DNA from: Streptomyces sp. NWU339
Lineage (GTDB): Bacteria > Actinomycetota > Actinomycetes > Streptomycetales > Streptomycetaceae
Assembly: GCF_003143855.1 (NCBI RefSeq)
Contig: NZ_QFRK01000003.1
Location: 36,734-100,733 of the forward strand
Direction of reading: 5' to 3'
DNA: 64,000 nt
In this document: piece after piece, positions 17,297-25,567 of the stretch
Layout of the letters: each line of letters starts with the position of its first letter
How positions within the stretch are numbered: the stretch's first letter is position 1
The notes under the pieces: generated by a model
What the model saw: the letters and a program-made list of their open reading frames with translations, nothing else
Databases searched by the model: none
What the model was told of the DNA's origin: nothing
Position numbers and translations under genes: made by a program

Positions 17297-17420
17297 CGCA
17301 CGCACGCCACGATGGGCCCGTGGTCGGGAACAGCGCCCCGTCCGTCCCGATGCCGGCTGACCCCCTGCCGGAGGCATCGTCCTTGACCGTGGCCGTGCGG
17401 TGCGCATGCTCGACTCATGG
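17297..17420 (+). repeat. Dispersed repeat, part 2, copy A
   Basis: About 120 bases resembling 42842-42962. Shared blocks include the segment reading CGGAGGCATCGTC(C/T)TTGACCG and the closing CGACTCATGGC. It is not coding in any frame I recognise. In this copy it precedes the RelE/IstB remnant, whereas in copy B it follows part 1. Confidence 0.65.
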
Positions 17421-17449
17421 CCTACCGCCCTTTCCACACGCCGACGGCC

Positions 17450-17713
17450 GCAGGCCCGACGCCCGGTCGTCCGCTGGTCGACCGGAGCAAGGGTGCCGAC
17501 AACCATCACTTGAAGGAGCTGAGACCAGGTTCGTTCGGGAGCGGCGAGATCCGGATCCTCCTCGCTTTCGACCCGGTGCGCATCGCCATCGTCTCCAACG
17601 AGGCGTTCACCGGCTGGAGCAAGACCTTCACCGGCCCACGGCTCTGCGCGGTGATCGTGGACCGGCTCACCTTCAACGCCACCCTCGTCGAGACCGGCGC
17701 CGAGTCCTACCGC
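17450..17713 (+). pseudogene. Chimeric remnant: RelE-type toxin fused to IstB C-terminus
   Basis: One open frame joins two unrelated families. Residues encoded at 17450-17590 (GPTPGRPLVDR, then HLKELRPGSFGSGEIRI and FAFDPVR with one change) match the core of a RelE/HigB-type toxin, but the C-terminal half with the catalytic end is missing. From 17594 the sequence SNEAFTGWSKTF and VDRLTFNATLVETGAESYR matches the very C-terminus of IstB, the ATPase helper of IS21-type elements. The P-loop part of IstB is absent. Nothing is likely to be functional; it records an insertion followed by deletion. Confidence 0.65.
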
Positions 17714-17740
17714 TCCCACCCACCAGTCACCCCGGCTCCC

Positions 17741-17830
17741 GTCCCGTTCGCCGTCGACCCACACACCGTGAGCGGGCGTGGTCCACGGTGTCAGACGGAG
17801 CGCGCCACTGTGCGAACGACCTGGACGCCA
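17741..17830 (+). repeat. Dispersed repeat, part 1, copy A
   Basis: About 90 bases similar to 42693-42784, including GCCGTCGACCCACACACCGT and the run GAACGACCTGGACGCC. It starts directly after the IstB remnant, so it may derive from the end of that insertion element. No gene is recognised from here to 18128. Confidence 0.7.
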
Positions 17831-18128
17831 GGTGCCGGATGGTGTCCCGCCATGTGGTGTGGGGGATCCCCCGCGGTCCCGGGGCTGCGGGGCCGGAGAC
17901 GGGTGCCGTGCGGAAAACCGTGAGCAGTCGGCGGGCATGTGTCACTTATGTGCTCAAACGAGCGGCGTCAGGACAGTGGTGGCCGAAGTGCTCACGGTTT
18001 TCGGGCGGTGTGTCCTCCCCGGGGTGTGGGCGAGCGTCCGGGCAGCGCCCGTGTCGAGACCGCCGCGACCCGCCGGGCGGTCGCGGAAAACGTCCGCACG
18101 AGCAGCTGACCGCCTTCGACAAGGCCTG

Positions 18129-19024
18129 ATGCACCGTCACTCGCTCTCCCGCCCGCCGAGCAGTGCGACCGGCACCGTCACCCCGGCCGAGATGCTTCGC
18201 CGGGCCGGCACCTGGCTCACCGCCGACAACGGCTCCCAGGTGCCCTACAGCCAGAACTCGGTCTGGTCGGCGGCTACCGGCAGGACTGCTCCGGCTATGT
18301 GTCGATGACGCTCGGCCTGTGGAAGTCCGGTCCGAACACCGTCGAACTCGCGAGCAACCGCAGCCTGACCACCCCGGTCTCCCTCGGGGACCTCAAGCCC
18401 GGCGACCTGCTGATCGACGCGGACGGCTCCAACACGACCCGGCATGTGGTCATCTTCGAGAAGTGGACCGACTCCTCGCACACCGCCTACTGGGCCTTCG
18501 AGCAGCGCGGCGGCCACGGCACGGATCACCGGGTGCGCACCTACGGGCTCGACTCGGGCAGCGAGTACGAGCCGTACCGTCCGGTCAACCTGTCCGGTGA
18601 GACCCCGCCCGACCCCGGACCGCCGGCCGCGGACTGGCCGCTGCTGAAGGTCGGGTCGCAGGGGACGGACGTCACCACCGCGCAGTACCTGCTCCGTGCC
18701 CGCGGCCACAGCACGGCCGTGGACGGCTCCTACGGTCCGAAGACCGCTGCGCAGGCCAAGGCGTTCCAGAACGCCAACGGGCTCGTGGCGGACGGCGAGA
18801 TCGGGCCCGAGAGCTGGCCTCGCCTGGTGGTCGACGTCAAGAGCGGTTCTCAGGGCGACGCCGTCCGGGCACTGCAGACCCAACTGGTGGCACACGGTTA
18901 CAGGCTCACGGTCGACGGCCAGTTCGGTCCGTTGACCGAGAAGGCCGTCACCGATTTCCAGAGCAGCGAGAAGCTCGCCGTCGACGGCTCGGTCGGGCCC
19001 CGGACCTGGGCCGCCCTGGTCTGA
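18129..19024 (+). pseudogene. Secreted-type NlpC/P60 peptidase with two peptidoglycan-binding domains, frameshifted
   Basis: The N-terminal part (MLRRAGTWLTADNGSQVPYS then QNSVWS, 18180-18265) and the rest (DCSGYVSMTLGLWKSGPN onward) lie in different frames; a one-base loss near 18266 would explain it. The catalytic cysteine in QDCSGYV is encoded just after the shift and the histidine in TRHVVIFEKW is intact. Two complete PG-binding repeats follow (LLKVGSQGTDVTTAQYLL to DGEIGPESW; GSQGDAVRALQTQL to DGSVGPRTWAALV). The start at 18129 lacks the signal peptide usual in the family. Either two lesions have inactivated a cell-wall hydrolase or there is a sequencing error plus an N-terminal loss. 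Confidence 0.75.
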
Positions 19025-19101
19025 CCGACCGAGCGCCGGTGGCCGCCCGTGATCCACGGACGGCCCGGCGGAGCCCCCCGTCCGCCGGGCCGCACAGTGG
19101 C

Positions 19102-20355
19102 TCAGCTCCCGAGCCGCACCGGCAGCGTCGAGGAACTGTTCGAGAACAGGGACGGCACCGGCACGAGGTCGTCCGGATCGACGGCCAACGACAGATCCGG
19201 ATACCGCTCGAACACCGCGGGGAGGGCAAGTGCCGCCTCCAGACGTGCCAGTGGTGCGCCGAGGCAGAAGTGCGGACCGTTGCTGAAGGCCAGGTGCCTG
19301 CGCTGCTCCCGGGTGATGTCGAAGCGGTCGGCGTCCTCGCCGTGCTGGACGGTGTCACGTCCGACAGCGCTGAACGGAGCCATGATCGCCTCGCCCTTCG
19401 GGATGCGTACTCCGGCGATCTCGACATCCTCCAGTGGATAGCGGAACGGGAAGTTGCCGATCGGAGCGTCCCAGCGCAGCGTCTCCTCCACCACGTTCGC
19501 CCAGGTTTCCGCGTCCCCCCGTACGGCGAGCTCCCGCTGGTCGGGATGGGTCAGCAGCGCGCGGACCGCGTTGGTGATCAGGCTCAGCGTGGTTTCCTGC
19601 CCTGCCGAGAGCATGAGCAGCAGCGTGCCGACCAGCTCCTCCTCGCTCAGCGCGTCCGGGTCGGCGGCACGGGCCGCGATCAGCGCGCTGGTGAGGTCGT
19701 CGCCCGGCTCACGCCTACGGCCCTCGACCACCCGCGCCAGCAGCTCGTACTGCTCGATCTGGCTCGCCTGGACCTCCTCGGGCAGCAGATCGGAGCGGAA
19801 GATGTTGTCCATCAGCTCCTGCAGACGAGGACGCTCGTCGGCCGGCACCCCGAACAGTTCGCAGATGACCTGCATGGGCACGGGGTGCGCGAAGTGCCGG
19901 CGGAGGTCGACGCTGCCGTCGGCCGCGGCGTGCGACGGCAGGTCGTCCAGCAACTGCCCCACGATCTGCTGGATACGGGGACGCAGCTCCTGCACCCGGC
20001 GCGGGGTGAACGTCTGGGTGACGAGTTTGCGCAGGCGGCGGTGCTCCTGGCCGTCCGAGGTCACCATGTTGGTGACCTTCACCATGCCGATGAGCGGCCA
20101 GCCGTCCGCTATCTCACCCCGGATGATGGCGTTCCAGTTGCGCCAGTCCTTGCTGAAACGAGCGTCGGTGACCATGTCGTTCAGCAGGGCGTGGTCGGTC
20201 ACCGACCAGGCCATCACCTCTCCGGGCAGCCGGACCCGGACCACGGGGCCCAGCTCGCGGAGCCTGGCGGCCTCGCCGTGATGGTCCTTTCCGTGCGGAT
20301 CCAGAGTGATGACGGGTACGTGCCCCTCGGCGGAGGAGTTCGTGGGCGACGTCAT
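19102..20355 (-). CDS. Cytochrome P450 (CYP154-like), distal conservon gene
   Basis: 417 residues from an ATG with AAGGAG nine bases upstream. The I-helix oxygen-binding motif is AGQETT (251-256), the K-helix ExxR is E291-TL-R294 and the heme ligand is C364 in FSNGPHFCLGAPLAR. All catalytic landmarks are therefore intact. It lies immediately downstream of a cvnA-B-C-D-E operon and pairs with a P450 lacking ExxR, the arrangement known for CYP157-CYP154 pairs in Streptomyces conservons. A 115-base spacer with a 9-bp tandem repeat separates it from cvnE, so it may be co-transcribed or separately controlled. Electron donors are not encoded nearby. The substrate is unknown. Confidence 0.92.
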   Translation of the reverse strand: MTSPTNSSAEGHVPVITLDPHGKDHHGEAARLRELGPVVRVRLPGEVMAWSVTDHALLNDMVTDARFSKDWRNWNAIIRGEIADGWPLIGMVKVTNMVTSDGQEHRRLRKLVTQTFTPRRVQELRPRIQQIVGQLLDDLPSHAAADGSVDLRRHFAHPVPMQVICELFGVPADERPRLQELMDNIFRSDLLPEEVQASQIEQYELLARVVEGRRREPGDDLTSALIAARAADPDALSEEELVGTLLLMLSAGQETTLSLITNAVRALLTHPDQRELAVRGDAETWANVVEETLRWDAPIGNFPFRYPLEDVEIAGVRIPKGEAIMAPFSAVGRDTVQHGEDADRFDITREQRRHLAFSNGPHFCLGAPLARLEAALALPAVFERYPDLSLAVDPDDLVPVPSLFSNSSSTLPVRLGS

Positions 20356-20373
20356 GCTGGGCTGCTCCTTATT

Positions 20374-20418
20374 TTGAGGGCCTTGAGGGCCTTGAGGGCC
20401 TTGAGGGCCTTGAGGGTG
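20374..20418. repeat. 9-bp tandem repeat between the two P450 genes
   Basis: TTGAGGGCC occurs four times perfectly from 20374 to 20409, followed by a partial fifth copy TTGAGGGTG. It sits just upstream of the P450 ribosome binding site on the minus strand, so copy number would change spacing by one 9-base step per slip. Confidence 0.9.
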
Positions 20419-20470
20419 TTGAGGACCCGTCGCCGTGCGGGGGTCTTCTCGGATGTGGGGGTTCGAGGAT

Positions 20471-21742
20471 TCACAGCCCCGTGCCGGTCGGCACGCGGGT
20501 CGATATGCGGGCCGCGGAGAACGCCGTGGGCAGTGCCACCGGCACCCTGGTCCAGGGAGAGGGGCGCCAGGCCAACTCGTCCGCGGAGACGGCGAGTCTC
20601 ATGTCCGGCAGCAGATGCAGAGCGGTCTGCACCGCGGTACGGGTGATCAGCCGTGCGGGCACCTGTGCGGGACACATGTGCGGGCCCGCGGAGAAGGCCA
20701 GATGAGAGCGGTTGCCCCACCCGTCGTCCGGACCGTCCTGCCGGACCTCCGGATCGTCGTTCGCGGCGGCGAGCCCGAGGATGAGGCAGTCGCCGCGGCG
20801 GATGAGCCGTCCTCCCAGCTCGGTGTCGTGGAGCGCGTACCGGGCGGGCATGTTGTTCATGGGCGGATCGCGCCACAGCGCCTCGTCGAGGGCGTCATCC
20901 ACGCCGAGCTGTCCGCCGTGCAGCCGGGCGGCGAACCGCGGATCCGTGAGCATGAGACGGAGCGTGTGGGATATCCACGCCGTGACCGTCTCGTTGCCCG
21001 CGGAGATCATCACGACGATCGACTGCAGCCGCTCCGCCTCATTGCGCAGATTCGGGTGGTTGATGAAGACCGTCGTCATGTCGTCGGCCGGATTCCGCCG
21101 ACGCTCGCGCACCGTGTCGAGAAGGATCTGCTCGAAGGTGCGGTTACCCGCCTGGGAGTCGTCCGCGCTGCCGAACAGGGCGATGAGCGCGTCGAGCAGT
21201 TCGCGGCCCTCCACACTGTCCAGGCCGAACAGCGAGGCGAGGGAGAGCATCGGGACGATCGTGGCGTACTCGTTGACCAGATCGGCGCTGCCGCGTTCGG
21301 AGAACGCCGCGATCAGATCCGTGCACAGCGCCTCCACCTCACGACGTACCCTGCGCTGGTCCATCCGCGCGATGCCGTCGTCGAGGGGCTTGCGCAGGCG
21401 CCGGTGCTCGGGGCCGTCGGCCCCGATGACGTTGGCACGCCAGCCCATCATCGGCAGGAGCCCCGAATGCGGCGGGACGATCCCCTCGTTGAGATCGCGC
21501 CAGTTGCGGGCGTCGCGGGAGTACAACTGCTCCTGCCGGGTGATGGTCAGCATCTCCCGGTACCCCATCACCAGCCAGGCGGGCACACCCGGCTCCAGCT
21601 CGACCTTCGCGACGCTGCCCCACTTCTCGCGGAGGTCGCGGTACACCGCACGCGGATCGGAGGACCCGACCACGGCGGCGAGCGGAACCGGGCCGGTGCC
21701 GTGGTGTGCGTGCGCCGGGCACCCCGGCGGCGGCATGCTCAC
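20471..21742 (-). CDS. cvnE: Conservon P450 CvnE (CYP157-like) lacking ExxR
   Basis: 423 residues counted from the GTG at 21742; an ATG at 21736 is the alternative. The heme ligand is C357 in FSAGPHMCPAQ and the I-helix has SAGNET. At the K-helix, where nearly all P450s have ExxR, the sequence is E287-A-L-W290 followed by R291, so the conserved arginine is replaced by tryptophan. This is the known peculiarity of the CYP157 family. The gene follows cvnD with a four-base overlap, and by conservon knowledge the P450 is part of or regulated with the membrane-associated G-protein-like complex. Whether it is catalytic or structural is open. Confidence 0.9.
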   Translation of the reverse strand: MSMPPPGCPAHAHHGTGPVPLAAVVGSSDPRAVYRDLREKWGSVAKVELEPGVPAWLVMGYREMLTITRQEQLYSRDARNWRDLNEGIVPPHSGLLPMMGWRANVIGADGPEHRRLRKPLDDGIARMDQRRVRREVEALCTDLIAAFSERGSADLVNEYATIVPMLSLASLFGLDSVEGRELLDALIALFGSADDSQAGNRTFEQILLDTVRERRRNPADDMTTVFINHPNLRNEAERLQSIVVMISAGNETVTAWISHTLRLMLTDPRFAARLHGGQLGVDDALDEALWRDPPMNNMPARYALHDTELGGRLIRRGDCLILGLAAANDDPEVRQDGPDDGWGNRSHLAFSAGPHMCPAQVPARLITRTAVQTALHLLPDMRLAVSADELAWRPSPWTRVPVALPTAFSAARISTRVPTGTGL

Positions 21743-22347
21743 GAGGCGGCCCCCGCGGCCCCCGCCGCACTCATGCCCGACACGTGTTGCACCAGGGTGA
21801 TCAGGGCATCGACCGATGAGGTCTGCTGACGGGCGTCGCAGGTCACGATGGGTGTCTCCGGGAGCAGATCGAGTGCGCCGCGCAGCTCCTCATCGGAGTA
21901 CAGCTCACTGTCCGGGAACTGATTGACCGCCACCGCGAACGGCAGTCCCCGGATCTCCAGTTGCTCCAGGACGTCGAAGCTGTCCTCCAGTCTGCGGGTG
22001 TCGATCAGCACGAGCACCCCCAGCGCGCCCTCGGCCAGCCCCTCCCACAGGTCCCAGAACCGCCGCTGCCCCGGGGTTCCGAACAGATACATGACCAGCC
22101 GGGAGCTGAGCGTGACACGGCCGAAGTCCATGGCGACGGTGGTGGTCGTCTTGCCTTCCAGACCGGCCAGTTCGTCGACGCCCACACTCGCTTCCGTCAT
22201 GACCTCCTCCGTGCGCAGCGGTTCGATCTCGCTGACGGACCCGACGAACGTCGTCTTGCCCACGCCGAACGCGCCCACGACGAGGATCTTGACGGCCTGC
22301 TGCACCGTGTCGGGCAAGTAACGGTCAGCGGAGTCGACGGAGACCAT
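21739..22347 (-). CDS. cvnD: Conservon GTPase CvnD (MglA/Ras-like)
   Basis: 202 residues from an ATG at 22347 with AGGAGG six bases upstream. The P-loop is VVGAFGVGKTTFVG (residues 24-36), the switch region contains KTTTTVAMDFGRV, and the G3-like element is FGTPGQRRFWDLW. The guanine-specificity motif is NQFPDS, which replaces NKxD and is typical of this family. Role by family: a small GTPase switching a membrane complex made with CvnA, CvnB and CvnC. The start lies inside the 3' end of cvnC (23 bases overlap), so translation is tightly coupled. Confidence 0.94.
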   Translation of the reverse strand: MVSVDSADRYLPDTVQQAVKILVVGAFGVGKTTFVGSVSEIEPLRTEEVMTEASVGVDELAGLEGKTTTTVAMDFGRVTLSSRLVMYLFGTPGQRRFWDLWEGLAEGALGVLVLIDTRRLEDSFDVLEQLEIRGLPFAVAVNQFPDSELYSDEELRGALDLLPETPIVTCDARQQTSSVDALITLVQHVSGMSAAGAAGAAS

Positions 22348-22690
22348 CCAGTACCTCCTGTAGCAGTTGCTTGTCGGGCTGTGCGGCCCGTGGAACACCG
22401 GAGCGCGCGGACAGGTGTCCGCTGTCGACGAGGTCGGACGCCAGCACCTTCACCAGACTGACGGGCAGTTGGAGATGGGCGGCGGCCTCCACCAGCGACA
22501 GGAGTCGCTCGCACATCCGCACGAGGGCGATCTCCTCCCTGGTGGCGGAGAGGGGGAGGGCCCGGGGAGGGTCGACCGCGATCAGGAGCGTTTCGACGCC
22601 GATGGTGTTGCGGGAGGGCCGGGAGCGTCCCTTGGTGATCACGTACGGGCGTAATGCGCCGTTCGTGAAGCCCGCTCCCGACCCGCTCAC
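22325..22690 (-). CDS. cvnC: Conservon CvnC, DUF742 protein
   Basis: 121 residues. The family signature RPYVITKGRSRPSRNT followed by VETLLIAV lies near the N-terminus. A winged-helix-like C-terminal half follows (MCERLLSLVEAAAHLQLPVS, then VKVLASDLVDSGHL). DUF742 proteins always accompany roadblock and GTPase genes in actinobacterial conservons and are thought to be adaptor subunits. Overlaps cvnB by four bases and cvnD by 23. Confidence 0.94.
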   Translation of the reverse strand: MSGSGAGFTNGALRPYVITKGRSRPSRNTIGVETLLIAVDPPRALPLSATREEIALVRMCERLLSLVEAAAHLQLPVSLVKVLASDLVDSGHLSARSGVPRAAQPDKQLLQEVLDGLRRLR

Positions 22691-23094
22691 GCGGAGCCCT
22701 GGCGCGGCGGGCTGCTGAGGTTCTGCGCGCCGATCTTCATCACCTGCGCCTGCATCTGCCGCGCGACGAGCTTGGGGTCGACCACCGGTCCCGTCACCAC
22801 GGCGAGATGCGCGCCGCTGGCACTGCGCATGAACAGGAAACCCCCGTTGAACTCCACCATCTGCTGGTGCACGGTGCCGCCGTCCTCACCGAACTCCCGT
22901 CCGAGACCACGGCCGAGCGACTGAAGACCCGAACAGCTCGCCGACAGCCGGTCGGCCAGGTCACGGTCCACGCCCTCCGAGTTGGCCAGCAGCAGACCGT
23001 CGGAACTGAAGACGATCGCCAGCCGTACGCCGGGCACCGCGGTGACCTCGGAGATCATCCAGCCGCGCTGCTCGGGGTTCTCCACGTAATTCAT
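22687..23094 (-). CDS. cvnB: Conservon CvnB, roadblock/LC7 protein
   Basis: 135 residues from the ATG at 23094 (a GTG at 23100 is in frame). A single roadblock/LC7 domain: VPGVRLAIVFSSDGLLLANS, then DRLSASCSGLQSLGRGLG and FNGGFLFMRSASGAHLAVV. Such proteins dimerise and act as GTPase-activating or scaffold partners of MglA-like GTPases. It lies second in the cvn operon directly after the sensor-like cvnA, whose stop it overlaps or abuts. Confidence 0.94.
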   Translation of the reverse strand: MNYVENPEQRGWMISEVTAVPGVRLAIVFSSDGLLLANSEGVDRDLADRLSASCSGLQSLGRGLGREFGEDGGTVHQQMVEFNGGFLFMRSASGAHLAVVTGPVVDPKLVARQMQAQVMKIGAQNLSSPPRQGSA

Positions 23095-23096
23095 GC

Positions 23097-24710
23097 TCAC
23101 ATCTGTCCTTCCGGGGAATCGGGGTCGGGGGAGGTGCTGTACGGGGGGTCGTACGAGGTGGGGTCCGGAGGCACGGCTCCGGACGGCGGGGGCGCGGATC
23201 CGGTCGAGGGGGACGCGGTCCGGCCGCCCTCGAAGAACTGCTCCATCCAGTCGCCCGCGTCCTCCGGCGAACCCGGCGGAGTGACGGCGGTCGGTGCCTC
23301 CTCCACCGCGGGGACGTACCCGTCACGCCGCGACCGGCGCTGGGGCAGCCGGCGGTGACGGGCGCCCGGAGCACGCGTGGCGGGCGGGGGCGGCTCGGCC
23401 GACGGGGCGGGCTCGGCGGCGGACTCCGGGGCCTGTACGGGAACGGCGCGATCGGCGGCGGCCGGCGGGGACTCGGGGGAGGGCGCGGTGGCCGGAGGCG
23501 TCGGCACCGGTGGAGCAGGGGGCTGTGCGGGGAGCACGCGCCCGCCGGGCGCCCCGACGGGTTCGAGGGCCTTCAGGAGTTCGAGAGGCACCAGGATCAC
23601 CGCACGGACGCCACCGTACGGTGACGGACCGAGGTCGACGCCGAAGCCGTGACGGTGCGCGAAGCGGCCGACCACCGCGAAACCGGTCTGCGGGATCTCG
23701 CCGACGTCTCCGACGCCCAGAAGGCGGCGGCCCGAGACGATCTCGCGCGCCTCGGTCAGCCGGTGCTCGTCCAGGCCCAGGCCGCCGTCGTCCACCTCGA
23801 TGACCGCACCGCGCTGCACCGTGCGCACGGTGACCGACACGCTGGTCCTCGGCGGTGAGTACTCGGTCGCGTTGGCGAGCAGTTCCGCGACGAGGTGGAT
23901 CAGGGGTTCGACCACCGACGCGGTGATGCCGACATCGGGATCGCCGGTCACCTCGACACGCTTGAACGAGACGATCCGGCCCGAAGCGGCGCGCACCACG
24001 TCGACCAGCGCCAGCGGCTTCTGCCACTGCTGGCCGGGCCACTCCCCGCACAGCACCTTGAGACTCTGGGCGTGCCTGGCCTGCTGCGTCGCCGCGTGGT
24101 CCACCTGCATCGTGGCCTCGAGCAGGCCCGAGTCGCCGGGGTGGCGCTCCGCCACACCCGTGATCGTGGCCTGGATCCGGTGCGCCGAGGTCTGAATCCG
24201 GCTCGCCAGCTCCACCAGCGCGATGCGCTGCGACTCCTCACGGTCGTCGATCGCCTCGGACACATCCGAGAGCAGCTTGTCGAACCACTGGGAGAGCTCC
24301 ACCACCAGCGGCTCCTCGCTCTCCGGGGACGAGGGGACCTCGTTCCTGGCAAGAGCGGCGGGAAGCCGCTTCGCCACGAGGAACTCCGCTTCCTGGAGGG
24401 CCGCACCGGATTGCTTGCGCACATACGCGTGCCAGTGGGCATCGCGGCGCGCGGCCTCCGCCTCCCGCTCACGTATCTCGGTGTGCAGGCGTGCCGCCTC
24501 CGCCGCGCTTGCCCGGTGCTGCCCGCTCAGGCGGACGAGGCAGCCGAGGGCCAGAAGGGACACGGCCGCATGGGCCACGGCCGCAGCCACGCCGATGCGG
24601 GCGACGGGCACCACGGCCGCCGAGAACGCGAGGAACGTGAGCACGAGAGCCACTGCCCAAAGGGCTCTGCTCCCTCGGGGTTCGAGAGGGGACGCGGGGG
24701 AACGAGCCAT
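23097..24710 (-). CDS. cvnA: Conservon CvnA, membrane sensor-kinase-like protein
   Basis: 537 residues from an ATG at 24710 with AAAGG before it. Two N-terminal membrane helices (ALWAVALVLTFLAFSAAVV; AAAVAHAAVSLLALGCL) precede a coiled region (residues 65-130). A GHKL ATPase domain with the N-box AELLANATEYSPP, the DDGGLGL motif and a TGFAVVGRFAHRHG G-box region follows. About 150 C-terminal residues are proline/alanine-rich and disordered. No clear phospho-acceptor histidine box is present, as is usual for CvnA. Expected role: membrane receptor of the conservon complex controlling CvnB-C-D and the P450s. It is the first gene of the operon. Confidence 0.9.
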   Translation of the reverse strand: MARSPASPLEPRGSRALWAVALVLTFLAFSAAVVPVARIGVAAAVAHAAVSLLALGCLVRLSGQHRASAAEAARLHTEIREREAEAARRDAHWHAYVRKQSGAALQEAEFLVAKRLPAALARNEVPSSPESEEPLVVELSQWFDKLLSDVSEAIDDREESQRIALVELASRIQTSAHRIQATITGVAERHPGDSGLLEATMQVDHAATQQARHAQSLKVLCGEWPGQQWQKPLALVDVVRAASGRIVSFKRVEVTGDPDVGITASVVEPLIHLVAELLANATEYSPPRTSVSVTVRTVQRGAVIEVDDGGLGLDEHRLTEAREIVSGRRLLGVGDVGEIPQTGFAVVGRFAHRHGFGVDLGPSPYGGVRAVILVPLELLKALEPVGAPGGRVLPAQPPAPPVPTPPATAPSPESPPAAADRAVPVQAPESAAEPAPSAEPPPPATRAPGARHRRLPQRRSRRDGYVPAVEEAPTAVTPPGSPEDAGDWMEQFFEGGRTASPSTGSAPPPSGAVPPDPTSYDPPYSTSPDPDSPEGQM

Positions 24711-25112
24711 GGAAAACCTTTGAGTCGGCGGTGGGTCGGTGTCCGGTGGACGCGAGGCGTAGGACGTCAAGAGCTGTGCGACGGGGGGAGGACCGGGGGA
24801 GCGGCGGTACGGGGGCGTGAAGCCCCGGACGCACCGTCGGCATGGCCCGGGTCGGTCATCGTCTTCATGGAGGAACCACTTCTGCACCAGAGGTTGTTTG
24901 AAGATCGTATCTTCGATTCACCGCAACGGAAGAGTGACGTTCCGTGAACTTTCTTTGCCTCCTTTCCACTTGGGTACGCCGACCCACGGGTCACCGGATG
25001 CGGGACCCCTGTCGGGCGGGCAGGCAAGGGAACGGGTGCGGTGAAGGGCGGCCGGCCGACAGGTCATCAGGCGGTGCGATGTCTCCCCGTCCTGCTTGCT
25101 GACTGAACGTCA
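24711..25112. other. Conservon upstream region
   Basis: 402 bases without a gene. The part near 24885-24935 is A/T-richer than its surroundings and should hold the cvn promoter on the minus strand. I cannot name -10/-35 boxes with confidence. Confidence 0.4.
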
Positions 25113-25254
25113 GAGACGGTTGCCGCTGTGGTCGGCCGCGGTTGTCCGTGACACCTCCGGCAACCTGTGGCGCAACAGCGGCAACGGCAAGGGGTCCTTC
25201 GGATCGCGCACGAAGATCGCAACCGGTTGGAAGGGGTACAAGGCGCTGCCCTGA
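25113..25254 (+). pseudogene. FG-GAP/VCBS-repeat protein, last ~45 residues
   Basis: The plus strand reads VRDTSGNLWRNSGNGKGSFG then KIATGWKGYKALP and stops at 25252-25254. This is the standard end of Streptomyces secreted proteins with FG-GAP/VCBS repeats. No start or upstream repeats remain, so it is the tail of a gene deleted by rearrangement. Confidence 0.7.
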
Positions 25255-25296
25255 GACCGGGACGATGTCACAGCCGCTGCTCCGGGAGGAGTGAAA

Positions 25297-25330
25297 ACGG
25301 CCCTCGACGCGGGAGTCGGTCGAGGGCCGT
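25297..25330. terminator. 12-bp perfect hairpin
   Basis: ACGGCCCTCGAC (25297-25308) pairs with GTCGAGGGCCGT (25319-25330) across a ten-base loop. It follows the FG-GAP remnant and is probably that gene's surviving terminator. The rest of 25331-25567 holds the promoter side of the PAP2 gene; no other feature seen. Confidence 0.7.
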
Positions 25331-25567
25331 CCGCATGCCCGGATCCTGCGACCACCGGTGATCCCACCTGACATCACCGTCACCGCTGTTGCACCGCGGG
25401 TTTCCACGGGCGTCGCCCGCGACGACGACGGACCCGTCGCAACCCGGGCTGTGGTCTTTCCGTCTTGCTTCGACGGGCAGCTCTTCGTGGAGGGAAAGCG
25501 GTTCCGGCCAGAAGGAAACAAGCGAAACTAGCCCTGACATGACCAACATCTGACAGAGAAGCCAGAA

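Noticed and set aside
20374..20418. CRISPR array
   Set aside because: Nine-base head-to-tail repeats without spacers; no cas genes anywhere in the window.
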